A DNA stretch of 31,290 bases, taken from the NCBI GenBank assembly GCA_920105805.1, contig CAKKTI010000201.1, positions 1-31,290 on the forward strand, written 5' to 3'. Numbering within the stretch: position 1 is the first letter of the stretch; the number at the start of each line of letters is the position of its first letter. The notes beneath the pieces are model-generated. The model was given only the letters and a program-made list of their open reading frames with translations, was not told the DNA's origin and did no database searches. The DNA comes from Condylostoma magnum (lineage: Eukaryota; Ciliophora; Heterotrichea; Heterotrichida; Condylostomatidae). The position numbers were made by a program, and so were the translations under genes. Shown here piece by piece: positions 12,401 through 22,950 of the stretch.

Positions 12401-13131
12401 GTAATTTCAGTTTAACTTGTTAATTAATCTTAGTTTTTATTATCTTATTACATTCTTCTTTATATAAACGTTTGTATATTTGGTGTTTTACTATTATTAA
12501 TCTTTTTCAATTTTTTAGTTTGAAAGCGAGGAGACCTATTAACTTTCTTATTTGCAGATGAATTTGATTTCATTTCTTATTAATATTACACTAAGGCTTA
12601 TTATCCTTATTCCATTTATCTCCTTTCGCTTTGATATTACGTCTGTATACTTATCAATTTTTAATCATTTTAATAATATTTCTAGTTATCAATACTCATC
12701 GGCTTATATCGTATATTGGCACTTTTTCTTATCTATGCATTAGTATTTCCCAATTGCTCATAGCTTAACCTTCCTTATTTTACATTATTATAACTTAAGC
12801 TTTTATTTTGACTTTCTAGTTACTTTACTGCTCATCTACTTGTATTACTTTTAGACTTCAGCAGTAAATCTTTGTAAAATTGACTATTAAGATTTCTTTA
12901 ATTTTAAACTTAAGGCGTATGTGAGCGATCTGACCACGCCTTTTTCCTCAAATTGGCTTGATTTATGACTCACTAATACTTATTAATTTCATTCATGTAA
13001 ACATCTCCTACCTAGTGCTTAGTTCGTCGTACTTTTACATAAATAGGACTTTGCTTACGATTAGTTTGATTTACATTGGAGGGGGAAGATTAGGACGGGT
13101 TAACTAAATGCTCAATGGAAGATTTAATCAT
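9481..13131 (-). CDS. Tubulin tyrosine ligase-like (TTLL) protein with C-terminal IQ-motif array
   Basis: About 1,216 residues. The first ~370 are Gln/Asn/Ser-rich and probably disordered. A TTL-type ATP-grasp domain spans about residues 395-760: FNHFTSTKQL, NLWIVKHGDNNKAAN, IIQKYVEKPLLV, KFDIKIWVLI, HFCSYSVQKHS and FEVLQYTITIDH running into PWLLEIN. Family members add Glu or Gly chains to tubulin. Here the usual KP...SRGxGI loop is NKAANIRLI, HLTN is HFCS, and the Arg of KFDIR is Lys, while the metal-binding LLEIN is kept. Activity is therefore uncertain. About residues 885-1195 carry at least eight IQ-like motifs, for example IIQRNWRRYLFYKR and VIQRYARGYLVRK, expected to bind calmodulin or centrin. 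Stop is TAA at 9483-9481, with another TAA at 9459-9457 possible. The start lies seven bases after the upstream gene's last stop and could instead be a later Met (12996). Confidence 0.85.
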
Positions 13132-13138
13132 TTATTAT

Positions 13139-13750
13139 TTAACTTATTTCAAAAGGGAGTAATTTTATCTAATCAACATATGGTGACTCATTGTGCTCCT
13201 CTGCTATTAATTTGCTGATTTTTTTAGGGTTTTTCAAGTCAATAGGACATTCTTTGCTTGAAAATTGTGATATAAAGCTGCCGTAGTCCATTTGGTATAT
13301 GTTTTGAATTAATTAAGCACTTTTATGTTAGCTAACATCTTCTATTTTACTGCCTAGTCAAGCCTTCCACCTAATAATTTGCCTGTCAATTGCATTATTT
13401 TCCTACCTCATTAGAAAAGTAGGTACCATTGATGCTTTTAGAATCAGCTTAATTAATTTAGTTAATTCCGTTTACTCCAAAACTGTTTAATTCTACTGTG
13501 ACACTACTTTTCACAGCAAAGCAGCCTTCTTCTTCTTGCTTATATCTAAATTCAAAATAACCCATACTCTAGTAATATCTTCAGAGCAAATTTAAGCAAC
13601 TTCTTTTACTTAAAATCTAGAATCAATTACGCCTTTATACTTCTATTAAACCTCTATTCTCTCTGAACCTAGCTTTTATTTATCATTATTACCAAAAACT
13701 TACAATTCATTATCATCCTTACTTCCTTATAAGCAAACCTTGCAACCCAT
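13139..13750 (-). CDS. Small protein with MGC N-terminus, unknown family
   Basis: About 203 residues, not recognised. It begins MGCKVCLQGSKDDN; Gly2 followed by Cys3 and Cys6 fits N-myristoylation plus palmitoylation, suggesting membrane attachment (inference). The rest is a soluble mix of helix and strand (VWVILNLDISKKKKAALLWK, LIQNIYQMDYGSFISQF) without recognisable motifs. The start is 42 bp after the eL38 stop on the same strand. The last possible stop, TAA at 13141-13139, leaves seven bases before the TTLL start. An earlier TAG at 13171-13169 (after SPYVD) would leave a more usual gap and may be the real end. Confidence 0.65.
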
Positions 13751-13791
13751 ATTTTAACTAGAAAATCCTTAAATCAACCTATAACTAACTA

Positions 13792-14043
13792 CTATCTCCT
13801 CTTTGAAATTTCCTTTTTATTGAGTGAGGGAGGAAGAGATTACTTAAGTTTATCAGCTTTCTTAGCATCATCGATTTTAAGGGTATATAAATATTTGGAA
13901 CACCTTAGTTTGAACTTAGTGACAGGACCTGTTCGTTTGATTGTTACAGAGCGTGCCGAGGTTTTAAACTTATCATCTCCCCTGGCTCTTTTAATAAATT
14001 CTCTTATATCGTTCAATTACTTCGGCTGTGTAAAAGTTACCAT
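13792..14043 (-). CDS. RPL38: 60S ribosomal protein eL38
   Basis: 83 residues, against about 70 in animals and yeast, with slightly longer ends. Clear family landmarks are [13 protein letters not shown] near the N-terminus, [12 protein letters not shown] in the centre and KADKLKQSLPPSL near the C-terminus. The Gln of KLKQSLPP is encoded by TAA and is conserved in eL38, which anchors TAA as Gln. Nineteen codons later the gene ends in tandem TAG TAG (13794-13789). The same stretch thus shows stop triplets used both as sense and as stops. The protein is a component of the large ribosomal subunit. It is transcribed away from the 296-bp intergenic region shared with the anoctamin gene. Confidence 0.95.
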
Positions 14044-14339
14044 TGCTCTTAAAATATAAATGGTAAGAAAAATCAATCATTTTAGCCTGTCTATATGAAA
14101 TTAGTAGTTAAGATAGTTGGTAAAGTAAGTATAGGTATATTAGAAGGATGTTAGTGTGTTCATTAATTATTTAGTACATAGAAGTTTAAGATTTAATGGG
14201 TTAATTACCAAAACCTTGATGTTTGATTCTTTATATTGGAACTTTAATAAAAAATATTGTTAAAATGTATGGATTTTATAGTAATCTTCTGTTATATATA
14301 ACAGTTTCGATTGATTACACTTTAAGTATATACATTATT
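14044..14339. promoter_or_regulatory. Longest intergenic region (296 bp), divergent promoter of eL38 and anoctamin
   Basis: Strongly AT-rich and without a gene on either strand that I can support. It separates divergent start codons and is several times longer than the other intergenic spaces here, as might be expected beside a highly expressed ribosomal protein gene. It holds a 16-bp perfect palindrome (14289-14304). No tRNA, C/D-box or other RNA signature was seen. Confidence 0.5.
14289..14304. repeat. 16-bp perfect palindrome CTGTTATATATAACAG
   Basis: Perfect inverted repeat with a TATATA core, 35 bp upstream of the anoctamin start codon. It could be a dimeric transcription-factor site or a TATA-like element, or a chance product of AT-rich sequence. 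The flanking bases do not extend the symmetry. Confidence 0.4.
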
Positions 14340-17300
14340 ATGGAAAGTTCATCAGAACATGAGTCTTCATATTAAACCTCTCAAGAGAGTGAAGATGATA
14401 ATTTCAATAGTGCATTGTAAAGACTATATGATTAACTTAATTAAGAAACATCGATGAAAAAAAGACTCATAAAACTGAAAAAGATTCAAAATCTAATAAA
14501 AATATAAGAACAATTGAATTCTTAAAACAATGAGTAATCTTCAGAAGAAATTAAAAGTGCTGATATATCCATTGAAATGCCTAGTGTAATAGAAGAAAAA
14601 GAGGAACAATTAATTGATAACTTTTTAGGAATAAGTGAATAGTTTTAAGAAGGAGACATAGATGATTTATACTCAGAATTATGGGAATATTGCCTAGTTT
14701 TTCCAAATCCAGACTTTGCATAGGATAACTACGACTAATTTATCGATTTTAACTAAGCAAAGGAAAATTTCAATAAGATTTTTAAAACAAAACTAGTTAC
14801 TTTGATTGATGATGAATTTATACATTATAAGAAAGAGTTAAATTGTTTTAGGACAGCTTTTAATTCCTTAGACTCGGAAAATGGAAAAAAGAAATATTGT
14901 AATGGAGGTAGACTGAAAATAGAATAATATGAGATTTTAGACAATTGGCAAGAACAAGCAAAAGACTATTTGACATTGATGAGAAACATTATCATATGGA
15001 AGATAAATATCAATTGTGGAATTGAGACTATTTTTATTCTGTCCAAAGATAAAAAGTATATATATGCCTTGCTCAAAATAAACGAAGAAGTTATACAGTA
15101 ATAAGCAGAGTAGGCTTCAATTGATATTCAATTAGAAATTTCAATGGTTGATTTTTAGTCCCTTATTCCATGTAATAAAGATCTAATACCTTATAGATTA
15201 ATTAAAAGCCCAAATTCCGAAATAGCTCATCTAGAGGAAGAATTATCATCATTTTATCATACAATTTTCCCTGATATATATGCAGAACTAATTGAAAACT
15301 AAGATCAGTTATTGAATAATGTAAGAGTCAAATAAAAGGAATGAACTGCCTATTAGAAGTATCTTTACCTATTAAAGGAGTAGATCGATATAAATTTTGA
15401 TACTATTGAAAGCATGGATCTTAGATAGAAGAGAATCATTTACATGGATTTTGTAAACCTATGTATAAAGAAGGTGAACAGTTAAAAAAATGTACTTAAA
15501 AATTTATGGGAAAGGCTAGGAATGAGAAGATTTGTAGGACCTCATATGAAATACGTTAGAAAAATTAATAAATAAACGGGAGAAGATTTACTAGAACCCT
15601 TTTGGCGGCAGCATATATCCGGAAAAGGGGAAAGATATTCGAAGTATAGAAAAATACATAGACTAAGCCTAATATAAAATATAATTGACAGATAAATACA
15701 AATAGATGAATGTATAAATGCAGGGATTTTAATTACACATTTCCCTTTGAGAGATGACTAATTATTACAAACATAGTAGGATTTGTTAGAGACTAATGAA
15801 GATTAAGAAAATGAAAAAAGTTCTTTAACTAGATAAAAATCAGTTAAATAAAAGCTACGAAATGTTTTTAAGGCGGGAATTCCAATTGATGATATGAAAA
15901 ACTATTTTGGAGAAAAAATAGCCTTTTATTTTGCCTTTTTATAATACTTTTCATGGCAGCTTTTAATTCCGGGTATAATAGGCCTTGTAGCCTTTATAAT
16001 TCAAAGATCTGGTAGTGATGATGATGCCTACGTTCTAATAACAAACTTGATATTCTGTATAATCATAGTAGTTTGATCTATAACTTTTAAAGAATTTTGG
16101 GTAAGAAAAGAAAAAGGCTTGGAATTGATATGAGGGTAGTTGAATTTTGAAAGAAGAGAGATTACTAGGCCTGAATTTAAAGGAGAAAGAAGAAGATCTC
16201 CAATTAACGACGATTTAAATGAGATATTTTTCAGTAATTTTAAGCGGTTTTTCTACTATGCTATTGGTTTTCTACTGTCACTGCTAGTAGTCGCTTGTGT
16301 CCTATTCATCGTGGCATTGATAATTATTCTAAGAAGAGAACTGTAATAAGATTTAACATACAACGGAGTAGATTATGCAGGGCCTTTATGCTCTACTATA
16401 AATGCAATATAAATAATCATTTTTAATAGCATATACTCTAAACTAGCCAGGGCCTTGAATACATTAGAAAATCACAGAACATAGTCTTAATACGACAACT
16501 CATTAATACTTAAAACTTACTTCTTTTAATTTGTTAATAGTTACAACTCCCTCTATTACATTGCGTTTTTAAAAACTGATATAGAAGGATGTTGGATTGA
16601 TGATGGAGATGATAAAGAACTAGTCGTCGGAGCAAGCTGTATAAATGAACTTTATGTATAATTAGTTGCTATATTCGTTGTAAGCTTTCTAAAAAACATC
16701 GCAGAAGTTGGACTTCCTATTCTTAAATATAAGTTTTAAAAGTATAGAAGTAGAAGTAATAAAGCTGCATTTAGTAAAACCTCAAGATCATTATCATCAC
16801 TTGAGGAATTTAGGGAATTATAGAAGTCTTTAGACATCTAAATGGCCTTGCCTACCTATGAAAGCTATGGAGTTGATGGAACTATTGACGATTATATGGA
16901 ATTATGTATTCTTTTTGGATTTATGACTCTATTTTCCGTAGCATTTCCTCTTTCGTTAACTCTTGCTTATATTTTGATATTGTTTGAGTAGAAAATTGAT
17001 TAGATAAAATTGATTCATTTAGTAAGAAGACCTTTGCCACAAGCATCTAATAGTATTGGTGTTTGAATTGATATTTTTGACTTTGTTATTATTATTGGAA
17101 TTTTCACGAATCTTGGTGTGGCTTGATTTACAGCTCCTATGTTTGATTCTGACATTTTTGATTCTAGTTTGATACTTTTTGCTTATATTTTAGTTGTATT
17201 ATTATTGTTTGTGCTAAGAGGATGGCTTTATAATATAATACCAGATAAGCCTGAGAAATATTAATTGATTGAAGAAAGACACAAGCATATTGTTGGTACA

Positions 17301-17342
17301 ATAGCAAGTTATTTAACAGCTAAAAGAATATAGTTTAGTTAA
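14340..17342 (+). CDS. Anoctamin (TMEM16) family membrane protein
   Basis: About 1,000 residues. The acidic, soluble N-terminal part covers about residues 1-520. The anoctamin core begins at about residue 520 with YFGEKIAFYFAFLQYFSWQ, the family's 'YFGEKIAFYFAWL'. It continues through WSITFKEFW, ELIWGQLNFERREITRPEF ('W......RPef') and several membrane segments, for example FFYYAIGFLLSLLVVACVL and LFGFMTLFSVAFPLSLTLA. The late stretch ASNSIGVWIDIFDFVIIIGIF matches the family's 'IG.W..i...is...v.tN'. Members are Ca2+-activated chloride channels or lipid scramblases; which one this is cannot be told. Trp codons in WSITF and IWGQ are TGA. The end is set at tandem TAA TAG (17340-17345), after AKRIQFS. 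An earlier TAG at 17331-17333 or later ones from 17364 are possible. Confidence 0.88.
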
Positions 17343-17397
17343 TAGTATTATTTAGTATATAAATAACTCCCTTAACTTACAATTTAAAACATTTTTA

Positions 17398-19356
17398 CTA
17401 ATTATTTCTAGCTGAAATCTTCATGTCATATTTCTATATAAAAGTTACTAAAAACTCTGAGTAATTTCTGCAAAATTAATCCTAGCGCACAGGTAGCTTT
17501 GGAGTTAAAGTATAGTTAACCTTAGGCGTAAATTCTTAGGAAAAAACTCTTTGTAGATGACTTTAATCCTTAACTATTGTTTTATTGCTGTTATAATCTA
17601 CTGCAGTAGGCCTCCCTTGTATAAAAATACTAGGGTTAATTACACCCTAAGGAGTATGGTTATTAGATCTTTCTGATGATTAATAAAAAGTACTATTACT
17701 TGTTTTGACATTAAGTCTATTATACGATGGAACAGCATATCATTTTTAGCTTAGTTTGCTTTTAATAGTTTATCGAAGAATAGGCACAGGTGATTTATTT
17801 ATAGATGCAAAAAGATCCTTTGCTCTTTTATAGCTCTCACTTACTACAAAAGGATGCGGGTATAAATATTCATGTATCTGATTGTTCTAAGGTTCTAAGT
17901 GAAATGAGTAGTCTTTATCGTCTTGTTAGCTCTTCTTATCACTAAGGATAGGTTTGTTTAATTTTTACCACTTTTAAGAAGCTGCCCCACTACTAGTCAA
18001 ACAGAATTATTGTTATGAGTTCTTCTCATTAACTAGGATTTCTGTATTTTTTATCTTATTATCTTAAACTTACTTTTTCTTTCTCTATTATGTTTATTAC
18101 TTTATATTTTTCTTTATAAAATTGTTAAGATAGTAAGCATTCACATTTTTAGCACTTTATATTCTGAATTATTTCATTGGCTTTACTTTAGGCAATTGTT
18201 TTGCTTAGTTAAGTTACTTTTGATAACTTTTAGCACTGACCTATGCTAGATCTAATAGCTTTTATATTTACCTTATTCTAATCCTATCCATGTACTTTTG
18301 TGCTAATCCCGATGCTTTTAAAATTGCAAGCATTCTGTTGCATATGACCTTAATTACTTCACTTTGCTTTTAGCATAAGATACATTTGCTAACCTAGCTA
18401 TTGCTATTTTTTTCTATAATCTTTTACACTCAGTGAAACTTTTAGACGATGTATCTGCTTAATTCCTAATCTTTGTCTAAAAAGATTAGAATACTTGCTT
18501 ACTCGCATATTTACAGATTTAAAATAGCTTGAATTTCTTACTGTGGAAAATTTAGATTTACTAAATAAAATGTCATTAAGTCATTATACATATCACGAGT
18601 AATTATATTGAGTAGGAATAATTGTAAACTGCACAATAGATTTTAATTATCAAGCATCTATTCAATCCGCTTTATTTGGAATAAGGGGAAACGTTATCCA
18701 GCTATTTTGGAATTGTAATATGGAGATGTGATTGCATTTCATTCTAATTCACAGCAAGTTTCTAGATTTTGTATTATATAAGCAATTTTATTATTTTCAT
18801 ACCTTTTTGCTTCTATGCTTCCTGTGGTGAATTAGTCAATAAAGTTTTGTTATAATGAAGCCGACCCTTGTATTTATTACTTCTCAATATGCCTATCATA
18901 AGTATTCTGCATAATTCTTTCTTGATATGTGATATAATGCCCGTTAAGAATTCAAGTATCTATGTTAAACTTACGAGTTAAAATAGCAATCATTCTATTG
19001 AAATTTTATTAAGAAACAGATGCATCTAGTTAAATAATATTCACATTACTTAAATGCTTGAAATTGTTCAAATTTATTATATTATCTTAAAGATTTAAGT
19101 ATCCAAACACTTTAAATTCCTTTAAAACTGTAAGATCTGTAATACAATTCTTCTATAAGTCTAAAACTCATAAATTTTAACAATGTTGTAAATCCCTTAT
19201 GGAAATAATCCTATTGAGCCTTAGGGATAGATATCTTAGTTAAATACAGCTCTAGAAAGCAGGTACATGCATTAACCCTCTACTATCAATACTGATTGAT
19301 TCATCCTCTGCATAACTAGGCCATTAATTCTGCAGCTACTCCTAATCTAACCTCAT
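17398..19356 (-). CDS. Leucine-rich repeat protein with helical C-terminal region
   Basis: About 652 residues. Residues 15-130 hold four or so SDS22-type LRRs: LRYLSLRLNRIISI, LWVLDLQKNCITDL and FGYLNLQDNIINLNN. An LRR cap-like segment follows with WILNGHYITYQERI, a pattern of ciliary LRR proteins such as LRRC9- or LRRC49-type families. The middle is alpha-helical. From about residue 400 the sequence is Gln/Lys-rich, then Ser/Asn-rich and probably disordered. Exact family is not recognised; a cilium or cytoskeleton scaffold is inference. It ends ARNN with tandem TAG TAA (17400-17395), 55 bp from the anoctamin end. Its ATG is 6 bp from the ATG of the divergent kelch-like gene. Confidence 0.8.
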
Positions 19357-19362
19357 ATAAAA
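19357..19362. promoter_or_regulatory. 6-bp space between divergent start codons
   Basis: Only ATAAAA separates the proposed starts of the LRR (minus) and kelch-like (plus) genes. Promoter and 5' untranslated sequence must therefore overlap coding sequence of the neighbour, or one of the genes starts at a later Met. Both frames are coding-like right up to the ATGs, but no homology fixes either start. Confidence 0.4.
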
Positions 19363-20205
19363 ATGATAAACATCGAAATATAAGAAGACTAATTAGGTGA
19401 GTAATGTAACTTAGAGACATTTGATCATGACGTAACTCCACGTGCATTTAAACTAAACTCTAATCAAATCCAATGATATGACATAGTCTCACATGAAAAA
19501 TTCTAATTCAATGCTAATTAAAGCTTCTATTTTTAAAAATTTGACATGGATAGACGTGGAAATATTCTGATTAATGGGGCATTTGGGGGTGAAAAGGCAG
19601 GAAGCTAACACTGCATTTTTAATTTTGACTTAAGAAAACTGGAGTAGCTATAAGGCCATGATCTAGGAATCACAGCTTCTAATTTAGTATATCTAAACGA
19701 CCAATTGTATGTTATGGGGGCACAAAGCTGTGTAAAATACTCGATTGAACATAAAACATCAGAGTGAATGCAATCTCCGGAATTCAGTCACCTTAATGGA
19801 GGTCTTTGTAGATTTAATGACAATTTGATTGCTATTGGAGGAATTTCTAATAAGTTCATTGAAATGTTGTCTATTAAAGATAATTGCTGGCGATATTTAG
19901 CTGAATTGCCTGTATTGTTATACAATATAGTGTGCATATAGATATCAGCAAGTGAGGTGTTAATACTTGGAGGCGGATAAAGAAACTGCTTTATTTTAGA
20001 TGTGAATGAAAGTGTTGTAAGATAGGACTCAGCTTTACCTTAAATGAAGGATTATGATTTTTCTGGGACAGTACCCGTATTATGAAGTGGAAGAGTTTTT
20101 GTTATTGTAGGGAGGAAAATTCCTACTTTAATCGTGTATACATTAAAGGAGAGAGTGTGGTAGAAGTGCTTAAAGGAAAAACATAATTGCTGTTTGATAA
20201 TTTAG
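19363..20205 (+). CDS. Kelch-like beta-propeller protein
   Basis: About 280 residues. Repeated blades each show a hydrophobic strand plus Gly-Gly and an aromatic residue: NILINGAFGGEKAGS, LVYLNDQLYVMGAQSCVKYS, LCRFNDNLIAIGGISNKF, EVLILGGGQRNCFILD and RVFVIVGRKIPTLIVYTL, with Trp residues (SEWMQ, NCWRYLAELP) at blade ends. This is typical of divergent protist kelch/Galactose-oxidase propellers, which act as protein-binding platforms. Several Trp codons are TGA (SEW, LWSG). The listed stop TAG (20203-20205) follows CLII; a TGA 24 bases further is the alternative. The start is 6 bp from the start of the divergent LRR gene. The binding partner is unknown. Confidence 0.72.
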
Positions 20206-20363
20206 GTTTTAATAGGTCGAAGTGTTAATTTTTATTGATTTTATTGGAATTCATGTTTATTTAAAATGTTCATATTTCAGTGAGTATATGAAACTTCATT
20301 TTAGGCATTAACAACATTTTCTTACTTATTGCTAAGCTTTAGTAAGTTATAATTTCAAAGATT
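20206..20363. other. Convergent intergenic region (158 bp)
   Basis: AT-rich space between the ends of the kelch-like and pseudokinase genes. It is longer than the other convergent spaces, partly because both stops are uncertain: each frame stays open with reassigned codons for some distance. No RNA gene or strong terminator-like structure was seen. Confidence 0.4.
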
Positions 20364-21806
20364 TTAATTAAAATGATAGTGTTCCGATAACCTTGAACTT
20401 GCTGAAGTGTTTCTATCAGTAGAAGTTTACCTTCTAACTACCTTTCGTACCCTTCTTACTCTTTTATTCTCTGCATTATTGGGGTCGTTCTAGGATTTAT
20501 TGATATTGCTAATTGTAACCCTAGCAGATCTTGCAGTTCTACTACTATGAATACTCCCAGTATCCCTATCTTGGCTAATATTTCCTTTTCTTGGCAAAGG
20601 AGGCTATAGTTTTTATGGTTAGCAATTTGTAGAAACTAGTCCTTAATTTAAATACTACTTAAAAGACCCCACTTTACTTAATCTACTTTATTAAGTCTTA
20701 GTGGGGGGTGTATCCGGTTATCTTATTTAAATACCAATCTACTCTTTCTATACAGGTCTCCTATTACATTTTTCTTCTTCCTTAAAAGATGATCTATTAG
20801 AAAGACAAACAGCGCTGCTAGAAGGTCTTGGTATATTGGCTAAACTCACTAATTTCTCAAAGTCAGTAAAACTTTAAGACTCTGGAACTACACACATGGA
20901 CCCTCTATTACTTTAAATGATCTCAATATGCTCACGATCAAATAAGTGTTAAAGCTAAGCACAATTTTTAATCTCATTTAAATTTAAGTTAGAATCATTA
21001 GCCTCCCTTTCCAACAAGCCTTTTAGATAACTGTAGTTAGGCATTTATGCATACTCTAATTTCTGCGCGTAATCTAGGAAATCTTTAAAGCATTCAGGTA
21101 AATTTTAACACAACTGCTCTATTGATGATTCCCTATGTGACTGCAATATCTCTCTCTTCGTTGCATTTTCCTTAATCCACGGTAAATCCCCTCTGATTAA
21201 ATATACTAGCAAATATCCAATACTTTCAATATCATCTCTAGGGCTAGGAGACAAGTTTTGTAGTGAGTTCATTGATGCGAATTTAAAATCACCGTTATAG
21301 TGATAATTCCTTCTTTACGGAACAGCCTCTTAAGTTAGGGGATCCCTGAACCTTCTAGCATGTCCATAATGAATAAGATAAACAGGATTCTGGCTCCTCT
21401 GCAGACCAAAACATATGCAGTTTGGATTGATGCTTCTATGTACATACCCTTCGCCATGCAGTTTCTCTATAATATCTATGAGTAAAATCCCTAATTTATA
21501 CACCCCTAATAAATTATCTATTCGGGGATTGCTTTCTATAGCTGAATTCAATGTAACACCAAGCAATTCTTAAACCAAAGCATATCCGTTCTCGTACTTC
21601 CCATGTCAGAACAGTCTTGGAATGCCCAAAGTCTCAAATTTTGAAAGAATTTAAGATTCTAGTTAAAGTTAAGATGATATGTTTTCTTGGGGTTCATATT
21701 TAATAGCAACTTTCTACTAGTTTTATATTTTCTCCCCAAGATACACACTGTATTCAGGAAACTCTTTGATTTCTTACAAAGTTCTGTAGGCATTGTTGAA
21801 AATCAT
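20364..21806 (-). CDS. Casein kinase 1-family pseudokinase
   Basis: About 480 residues. Residues 1-270 align with the CK1 fold: VAIKYEP (lysine kept), LGIPRLFWHGKYENGYALV, ELLGVTLNSAIE, HGEGYVHRSINPNC, VYLIHYGHARRF, then FASMNSLQNLSPSPRDDIE and SIGYLLVYLIRGDLPW. The last two are the CK1 'YASIN...SRRDDLESLGYVL.YFLRGSLPW' signature. Catalytic residues are missing. HRD is HRS (no catalytic Asp), the KPxN of the loop is NPNC, and DFG is HYG (no Mg-binding Asp). The Gly-rich loop is also degraded. An inactive, scaffolding or regulatory role is therefore expected. A Ser/Arg/Gln-rich tail of ~200 residues follows and is probably disordered. Start 21806 is 33 bp after the upstream gene. Stop TAA at 20366-20364 is chosen; a TGA follows at 20357-20355. 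Confidence 0.82.
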
Positions 21807-21839
21807 ATTAAAATTTATTAATTAACTAAAATTGCATAT

Positions 21840-22313
21840 TTATTTCCCAAATACTTTTTCCTCAAGAGCTTTCACTAGATTGTTTGATTTTTAGTAAAAA
21901 TTATTGATGAATTTGCTTATTGTACGATATTTACGGTTTTCAATTTTAGTCTATATATACTGACCATTTCTGGTATAAGATTTATTAGTTGATTTGTACT
22001 AACGAATCTTCATCCTAGCAGGTGTTTTTACCTTTCTTAAAATTCTATCATAAGGACTTTACGCTTTTTTCTGTACAGAGAGCCTTAGAGGATTCCTTTA
22101 TCTTTTCCTGTAAATTCTATTTTTAGGTGTAAACAACTACTTAAATCTGTCAATTCTTTATGCATATTCCTCTGCTAAATTTGGTTACTCATCAAACATT
22201 TCAACTTTCAAAACAGGTAAAAGATTTTAAACTTTATATTAGTCTTATTTACAGTCAAGATTTAAGATTTCATCCCAATCCATAGCACTGGGTCTCTTTT
22301 TATACAATCCCAT
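21840..22313 (-). CDS. Small basic protein, unknown
   Basis: 157 residues beginning MGLYKKRPSAMDWDEILN. It is rich in Lys, Arg and Gln, with runs such as LFTPKNRIYRKRQRNP and KVKTPARMKIRQYKS. No family is recognised. The basic composition suggests nucleic acid, tubulin or membrane-surface binding, but that is only inference. It sits 19 bp after the VPS28 stop and 33 bp before the pseudokinase start, all on the same strand. The stop TAA (21842-21840) follows EEKVFGK. Confidence 0.6.
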
Positions 22314-22332
22314 ATTAAAATATTTTACTACC

Positions 22333-22950
22333 CTAATTCCCTGATTCCATAGTCTGCTTGAAGTCGTTATAAGCTCTATCTAGTTCATACTTTAACTATC
22401 TTACCTGTTCATCTGATAAGTCATCACTTGCCCGCATATTTCCAAACACACTTAGCCAATTAACCAGCATTTCAATTCCTCTATAATAACTAGGAATTCC
22501 TTATACTTTGTTTAAGTAGTTGACAATTTCCTGAATCAGAGGTTGTAGTTAATCAATTGCAGTGATTTCCATTTCCAGTGCATCTTTTGCGGTTATGAAT
22601 GACTAAGTTGCTTCAACTATTAAGATCGCCTGTCCTTTGTTATCCTATTATCTATTTATCTCAGATGCTGTAAGACCTATTTAAAGACGTTTCTGAGCAA
22701 GTCTGCAATTTTACAAGGAGTATTTCGATATGAAGGAATCTAAGCCTGGGTAGCTAGTATCCATTGAATCTACTAAATGTTTGTACTGATGCATAAGCCT
22801 TCGACAAAGCTAGTCGTATTCAGCATTTTCTACTTTATCATTGATCCACGCCTTTTCCAACTGCTCTAAAGTTCGTATGATAGAGTAAATAGTTGCCTCA
22901 TTTTCATAGAATTCTTATTCATCTGGAGTAAGCAGAATATCGATGTCCAT
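22333..22950 (-). CDS. VPS28: ESCRT-I subunit VPS28
   Basis: 205 residues, a normal length. The N-terminal part shows [41 protein letters not shown] and [20 protein letters not shown]. The C-terminal four-helix domain shows [39 protein letters not shown] and [18 protein letters not shown]. All match VPS28, which joins TSG101/VPS23 and VPS37 in ESCRT-I for sorting ubiquitinated membrane proteins into multivesicular bodies. The Gln of EQVRQL, conserved in the family, is encoded by TAG and anchors that reassignment. The gene ends MESGN with TAG at 22335-22333, where other VPS28 proteins also end shortly after this helix. Confidence 0.95.

Noticed and set aside
12552-12743. Plus-strand hydrophobic ORF of 63 codons
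   Set aside because: Antisense shadow of the Gln/Asn-rich part of the TTLL gene.
13820-14059. Plus-strand ORF of 79 codons
   Set aside because: It is the antisense shadow of eL38 on the minus strand.
14044-14339. tRNA or C/D-box snoRNA gene beside eL38
   Set aside because: No cloverleaf, and no convincing C and D box pair.
20310-20352. Weak inverted repeat CTTACT...AGTAAG as a terminator hairpin
   Set aside because: Only six paired bases around an AT-rich loop; not above chance and such terminators are not expected in ciliate nuclei.
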